Assembly: GCA_022843405.1 (NCBI GenBank)
Contig: JALHNQ010000002.1
Location: 84,040-148,039 of the forward strand
Reading direction: 5' to 3'
Length of the DNA stretch: 64,000 nt
Source: Methylocystis sp.
Lineage (GTDB): Bacteria > Pseudomonadota > Alphaproteobacteria > Rhizobiales > Beijerinckiaceae
Numbering within the stretch: position 1 is the stretch's first letter; every line of letters starts with the position of its first letter. Both the position numbers and the translations under genes were made by a program. Of the stretch, positions 60,938-64,000 are shown in pieces. Below the pieces are notes generated by a model, which saw only the letters and a program-made list of their open reading frames with translations, searched no databases and was not told where the DNA came from.

Positions 60938-63202
60938 CTATTCCGCTGCGATCACTTGCGGCGGCGCGAAGGCAATTTCGATCAGCGTGCCTTCGTTGCG
61001 ATTGCTCTTGACGGTGAAAGAGGCGTGATTAGCCTCGATCAGAGCCTTCGTTAGCGGCAGTCCCAGCCCAGTGCCGCTCGTCTTGCGCGACGGGTCCACC
61101 TGCCGAAACGGTTCGAGCGCGGTGGCGACATCTTCTTCCGACATGCCGATCCCGGTGTCCTTGACGCGAACGACGACGCATCCGGCGTCATTCAGCGCGC
61201 TCGATACGATGACTTGCCCGCCTGGCTCGTTGAATTTCACTGCGTTCGAGAGAAGATTGAGAAGGATCTGCTTCAAGGAACGCGGATCGGCGCGCAGCGG
61301 CGGCAGACTTGGCGCGAGCGCGAGCCGTAACACGACGCGCGCCTGATTGGCCTGCGCCTGCATCATCGACGCGCATTCCGCGATGACCGCATTGACGTCC
61401 ACGCGCGCGAAAGAAAGCTCCATCTTGCCCGCCTCGATCTTGGATAGATCCAGAAGATCGTTGACGAGCGACAGGACATGGGCGCCCGAAGCGTGCATGT
61501 CCTTCACATATTCCTTATAGCGCGGAGCGCCGATCGGCCCGAGCCGCTCCTCCATCATCACTTCGGCGAAGCCGATGATGGCGTTGAGCGGGGTGCGAAT
61601 CTCATGCGACACGCGAGTGAGAAAATCGGATTTCGCCGCATTGGCGTTTTCGGCGGCAAGCCGCGCCGCCTCAACCGCGCGGTCGCTCGAAGCGGCGTCC
61701 TCGCGCGCCTCAACAGAAACGAGGATGAAAGGCTTCCCATCGACTGGAAGCGGGCGCAGCGCGAGGTCAACCGGAGCGCCGCCGCCCGGGGGAGCGCATG
61801 ACAATGACAGTCGTGCGCTTTCGTCAGACAGGACGAGCGACAGGCGCTGAGCCAAATTTTGCGCGTCGGCAGGACTCAGAAGCGAGGCCAGACTGCGGCT
61901 CCGGCCTTCGCGCGCATCAGCCCCGAAACAGGCGGCGAACCGCGCATTGGCCCTCACCATCATCCCGTCAGCGGTTACGATCGCAAGCGGCGTGTGCGAC
62001 GAGTCGAAGGCCGCGCCAAGCAGCGCGTTATCCGATTTCGCCCGTGCAAGCTTCTCTTCGAGCGCCCGGGCGAACGCCAAAGCGCTCTGCTCGGGACCCG
62101 GCATCAGTTGTTCGCGATGGCGTTGCAGCGCAGTCGGCTGTTGCGCCTCTGGCCCCTCCAGCGTCGATTCCGAGGCGGCGGTCGCGTCCGATGCGACGAC
62201 GGCGCCTTCCTTGAGCGCCCGCGCGATTTCATCGAACGCGAGACGCTCGCTCGAACTGAGCGTCTCCAGCGAATCTGAAGCGGCGCGCATAGAGGCGCGC
62301 GCGCGCAACGTCACGACATTGTCGGCTAACGGGTTAACGGAGCGCGCTTCAGCGGAGGCTGCTTCGGCCGGCGGCTCGGCTGCGCGCGCGCGGTCGATAT
62401 GCAGGACGCCATAGCCCTGATAGCCGAGAAACCGCCTGGCTGAATCCGTCAGTTGCAGGGCGCCGAGCGTCGTCGGCGCGCGTCCGCTGTCGCCCTCCAG
62501 CGGCCATTCGACCTCGACGCCGCTCCATGCCCGACGCGAGGCGACGGCGCGCGCAAACACCGGGTCGAGCCCAAGCGCCCGCGACGCCTCCTCCACCGAG
62601 CGGCCGAGGATGTCGGCGGCGGCGTCGCCGACGACGTCGGCCAGGGCGTGGGTCACGTCGGTGAAGCGGCCCTGCGCGTCGGTCTTCCACAGAAAGCGCG
62701 GCGAACGAGCGCCATGTCGCGCCGCGAGGCTGCGACGAAGAGTCGCCGTCTCGTCGCTGACCTCCGCTCTGGGCGACGCGTTGGCGTGGCGCCGATCTCC
62801 CGCCGGCGAATCGGCGCGAAGGCCAAGCGCCGCGACAACGAAAGAGACGCCGCCATCCGCCTCGAGGTTGCGGCAGAGAAAGGTGATTGTTTGCGCCGCG
62901 CGGGCGAAGCGAAAGCGCAGTCGCTCAAGGCGCAGGCCGTGGTCGCCAGAGAGTTCACCGACGAGTTCGGTCAGTCGGCGCGCGCCCGGTTCGTCATCAT
63001 GAAACAGGCGCTCGCCAAGCGCCGCTGCGTCTTCGCCAAATACGGCGCGAGCCGAATCGTTCAAAAAATCAATACGCAAAGGAGAGCCGCTGGCGACCAC
63101 GATCGGCGCGCCGGAGGCGTCCAGAGCCGAAAATAAAGGATCGGCGGCGACGCTAGCGGCTGCCCGCGCGCTGTGTTTCAGCTCCTCCTGCGAACCGCCC
63201 AT
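60938..63202 (-). CDS. PAS-domain histidine kinase (PdhS/PleC-like)
   Basis: The 754-residue protein has no membrane segment and begins with PAS-like sensory regions at about 20-120, 165-270 and 400-500. The kinase core follows: the H box DFLTRVSHEIRTPLNAIIGF, LLNLLSNAVKFNEPGG (N box), VKDTGIGMSEEDVATALEPF (G1) and SGTGLGLPLTKALIEANH (G2). The layout and H-box spacing resemble alphaproteobacterial cell-cycle kinases of the PdhS/PleC/DivJ group that act on DivK; the match is inference. No response regulator is adjacent. Confidence 0.82.
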   Translation of the reverse strand: MGGSQEELKHSARAAASVAADPLFSALDASGAPIVVASGSPLRIDFLNDSARAVFGEDAAALGERLFHDDEPGARRLTELVGELSGDHGLRLERLRFRFARAAQTITFLCRNLEADGGVSFVVAALGLRADSPAGDRRHANASPRAEVSDETATLRRSLAARHGARSPRFLWKTDAQGRFTDVTHALADVVGDAAADILGRSVEEASRALGLDPVFARAVASRRAWSGVEVEWPLEGDSGRAPTTLGALQLTDSARRFLGYQGYGVLHIDRARAAEPPAEAASAEARSVNPLADNVVTLRARASMRAASDSLETLSSSERLAFDEIARALKEGAVVASDATAASESTLEGPEAQQPTALQRHREQLMPGPEQSALAFARALEEKLARAKSDNALLGAAFDSSHTPLAIVTADGMMVRANARFAACFGADAREGRSRSLASLLSPADAQNLAQRLSLVLSDESARLSLSCAPPGGGAPVDLALRPLPVDGKPFILVSVEAREDAASSDRAVEAARLAAENANAAKSDFLTRVSHEIRTPLNAIIGFAEVMMEERLGPIGAPRYKEYVKDMHASGAHVLSLVNDLLDLSKIEAGKMELSFARVDVNAVIAECASMMQAQANQARVVLRLALAPSLPPLRADPRSLKQILLNLLSNAVKFNEPGGQVIVSSALNDAGCVVVRVKDTGIGMSEEDVATALEPFRQVDPSRKTSGTGLGLPLTKALIEANHASFTVKSNRNEGTLIEIAFAPPQVIAAE

Positions 63203-63514
63203 TTGCCCTACAGCCGTCGACCGACGGTCTCGCTCGCCGCGCGCCTGGAAGCCGTCTCCCGGCTCGACGCTAACGAAATGCAGTCAAGTTAATGGCGGTT
63301 GAATGCAAGGTCCATGATCGCAATCAGTCTTCCATATATTTCTGCTAATCAGAAATTTCCGGCGCTCTGCTGCGTCGCACAAAATGTTGCATTGCAACAT
63401 AAAATGGGGCAGGATGCTCGGACTCGCCGGATCACCGTGGGGCCGGTCCCTATGTCGGTGATAAGATAGTTTAGCGCGGCGATTGCTTGATTTTTCACTG
63501 CACGGAGGTGCGCT
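63203..63514. other. Intergenic region between kinase and phasin genes
   Basis: No gene is visible. It contains an AT-richer core around 63330-63410 with TGTTGCATTGCAACA, a short palindrome resembling the GC-poor sites reported upstream of phasin genes bound by PhaR-like repressors (TGC-rich inverted repeats). This link is tentative. Promoters for both flanking genes probably lie here. Confidence 0.4.
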
Positions 63515-63871
63515 ATGGTCGAACCCATCTATCAAATCCCCACCGAAGTCCGCGATTTCGCGGAAAAGAGCGTCGAACAGGCGCGCAAGGCTTTTGAGGG
63601 TTTTGCCGGCGCCGCGCAGAAAGCGCTCGACACTTCGGGCGACATGCCGTTCGGCCTGCCGGCCGCCAAGGACGTGAGCGTGAAGGCTCTGTCTTTCGCC
63701 GAAGCAAACGTCAACGCCGCCTTCGATCTAGCCCAGAAGCTCGTGCACGCCAAGGACCCGCAAGAAGTTTTCAAGCTTCAGTCGGAATTCGTGCAGTCGC
63801 AGCTCAAGGCGATCCAGGAGCAGACCAAGGAGCTTGGCGCGACCTTTCAGCGCCCGACCATGAAATCCTAA
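63515..63871 (+). CDS. Phasin-family protein
   Basis: The 118-residue helical protein starts MVEPIYQIPTEVRDFAEKSVEQARKAF, typical of alphaproteobacterial phasins, and ends with DPQEVFKLQSEFVQSQLKAI and QTKELGATF. Phasins coat polyhydroxybutyrate granules and control their size. GGAGGTGC precedes the ATG. It implies that the organism stores polyhydroxyalkanoate. The following gene is 14 bases away and probably co-transcribed. Confidence 0.88.
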   Translation: MVEPIYQIPTEVRDFAEKSVEQARKAFEGFAGAAQKALDTSGDMPFGLPAAKDVSVKALSFAEANVNAAFDLAQKLVHAKDPQEVFKLQSEFVQSQLKAIQEQTKELGATFQRPTMKS

Positions 63872-63885
63872 TGGGGAGAAGTTGA

Positions 63886-64000
63886 ATGGCCAATCCGCAT
63901 AACACTCCTCCCAACCCGAAGCCCCCTCAGACCCCGCCCGCGGCCCCTGCCAGCGCTCCTAAGACTCAGGCGGCGCCGGCTCCGGCCGCAACGCCCGTTG
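63886..64000 (+). CDS. Pro/Ala-rich protein, N-terminal part (runs off window)
   Basis: The first 38 residues are dominated by Pro and Ala (NPHNTPPNPKPPQTPPAAPA), a flexible linker-like start. GGGGAGAAGTTGA precedes the ATG. Position directly behind a phasin suggests a second phasin or granule-associated protein, which cannot be confirmed from this fragment. Confidence 0.6.
   Translation, partial: MANPHNTPPNPKPPQTPPAAPASAPKTQAAPAPAATPV

Noticed and set aside
1..64000. CRISPR array or rRNA operon
   Set aside because: No regularly spaced direct repeats and no rRNA sequence were seen.

Overview
The window looks like a chromosomal segment of a GC-rich alphaproteobacterium of the order Hyphomicrobiales, most likely in or near the Methylocystaceae/Beijerinckiaceae. 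The support is a near-complete hopanoid cluster (hpnB-C-D-E, shc, hpnG, hpnH), a class III ornithine decarboxylase behind a long structured leader as in the alphaproteobacterial speF motif, a PmtA-type lipid methyltransferase, osmoregulated periplasmic glucan genes (opgD, opgC) and a phasin. The genus is inference; no rRNA or ribosomal protein gene is present.

Layout. 1-8.2 kb: a truncated RNase T2-like gene, rluD, a BaiN-type flavoprotein, a creatininase-family amidohydrolase, opgD, the ornithine decarboxylase with its leader, and a GNAT acetyltransferase whose 5' end carries a double palindrome. 8.2-13 kb: a PAP2 phosphatase, a hypothetical gene, a HEPN-like gene translationally coupled to pepP, and prmA. 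13.1-17.3 kb: a three-gene set (P-loop GTPase, GAP1-like protein, large coiled-coil membrane protein) that may be one system. 17.6-27.1 kb: hopanoid genes in three transcription units. An XRE regulator heads the shc-hpnG unit and contains an in-frame insertion of a dispersed repeat. 27.2-33 kb: chaB, pyrF, pmtA-like, then dnaJ and dnaK separated by a HepT/MntA toxin-antitoxin pair. 33.1-38 kb: an RND efflux operon with its TetR regulator and a candidate operator. 38.2-48.2 kb: housekeeping and transport genes (nitrilase, IHF-like protein, ABC exporter, rlmE, MFS, radC, map, opgC, CinA-like, gpt) ending in tRNA-Leu(UAA).

48.3-51.3 kb is a clearly lower-GC insertion directly behind tRNA-Leu. 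It holds an M23-like peptidase, a 96-residue peptide gene with its own promoter, a perfect 10-bp hairpin, and a 610-residue radical SAM protein fused to a JmjC/cupin-like hydroxylase domain. This has the layout of a ribosomal peptide (RiPP) modification cluster and is the best candidate for an undescribed system. The Rieske ferredoxin gene on its far side appears to have lost its 5' end.

51.8-64 kb: DUF4239-like membrane proteins, a frameshifted DUF2905 gene, an esterase, a methyltransferase, gloB with a cupin gene, a membrane protein, the pxpA-B-C 5-oxoprolinase operon, a 24-residue micropeptide, a PAS histidine kinase, a phasin and the start of a Pro/Ala-rich gene.

A recurring theme is palindromic repeats at gene ends. 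A 118-120 bp family bounded by CTAG occurs three times (8927, 21692, 38006). Its left hairpin arms differ between copies by fully compensating changes, and each copy contributes codons or a stop codon to an adjacent gene.
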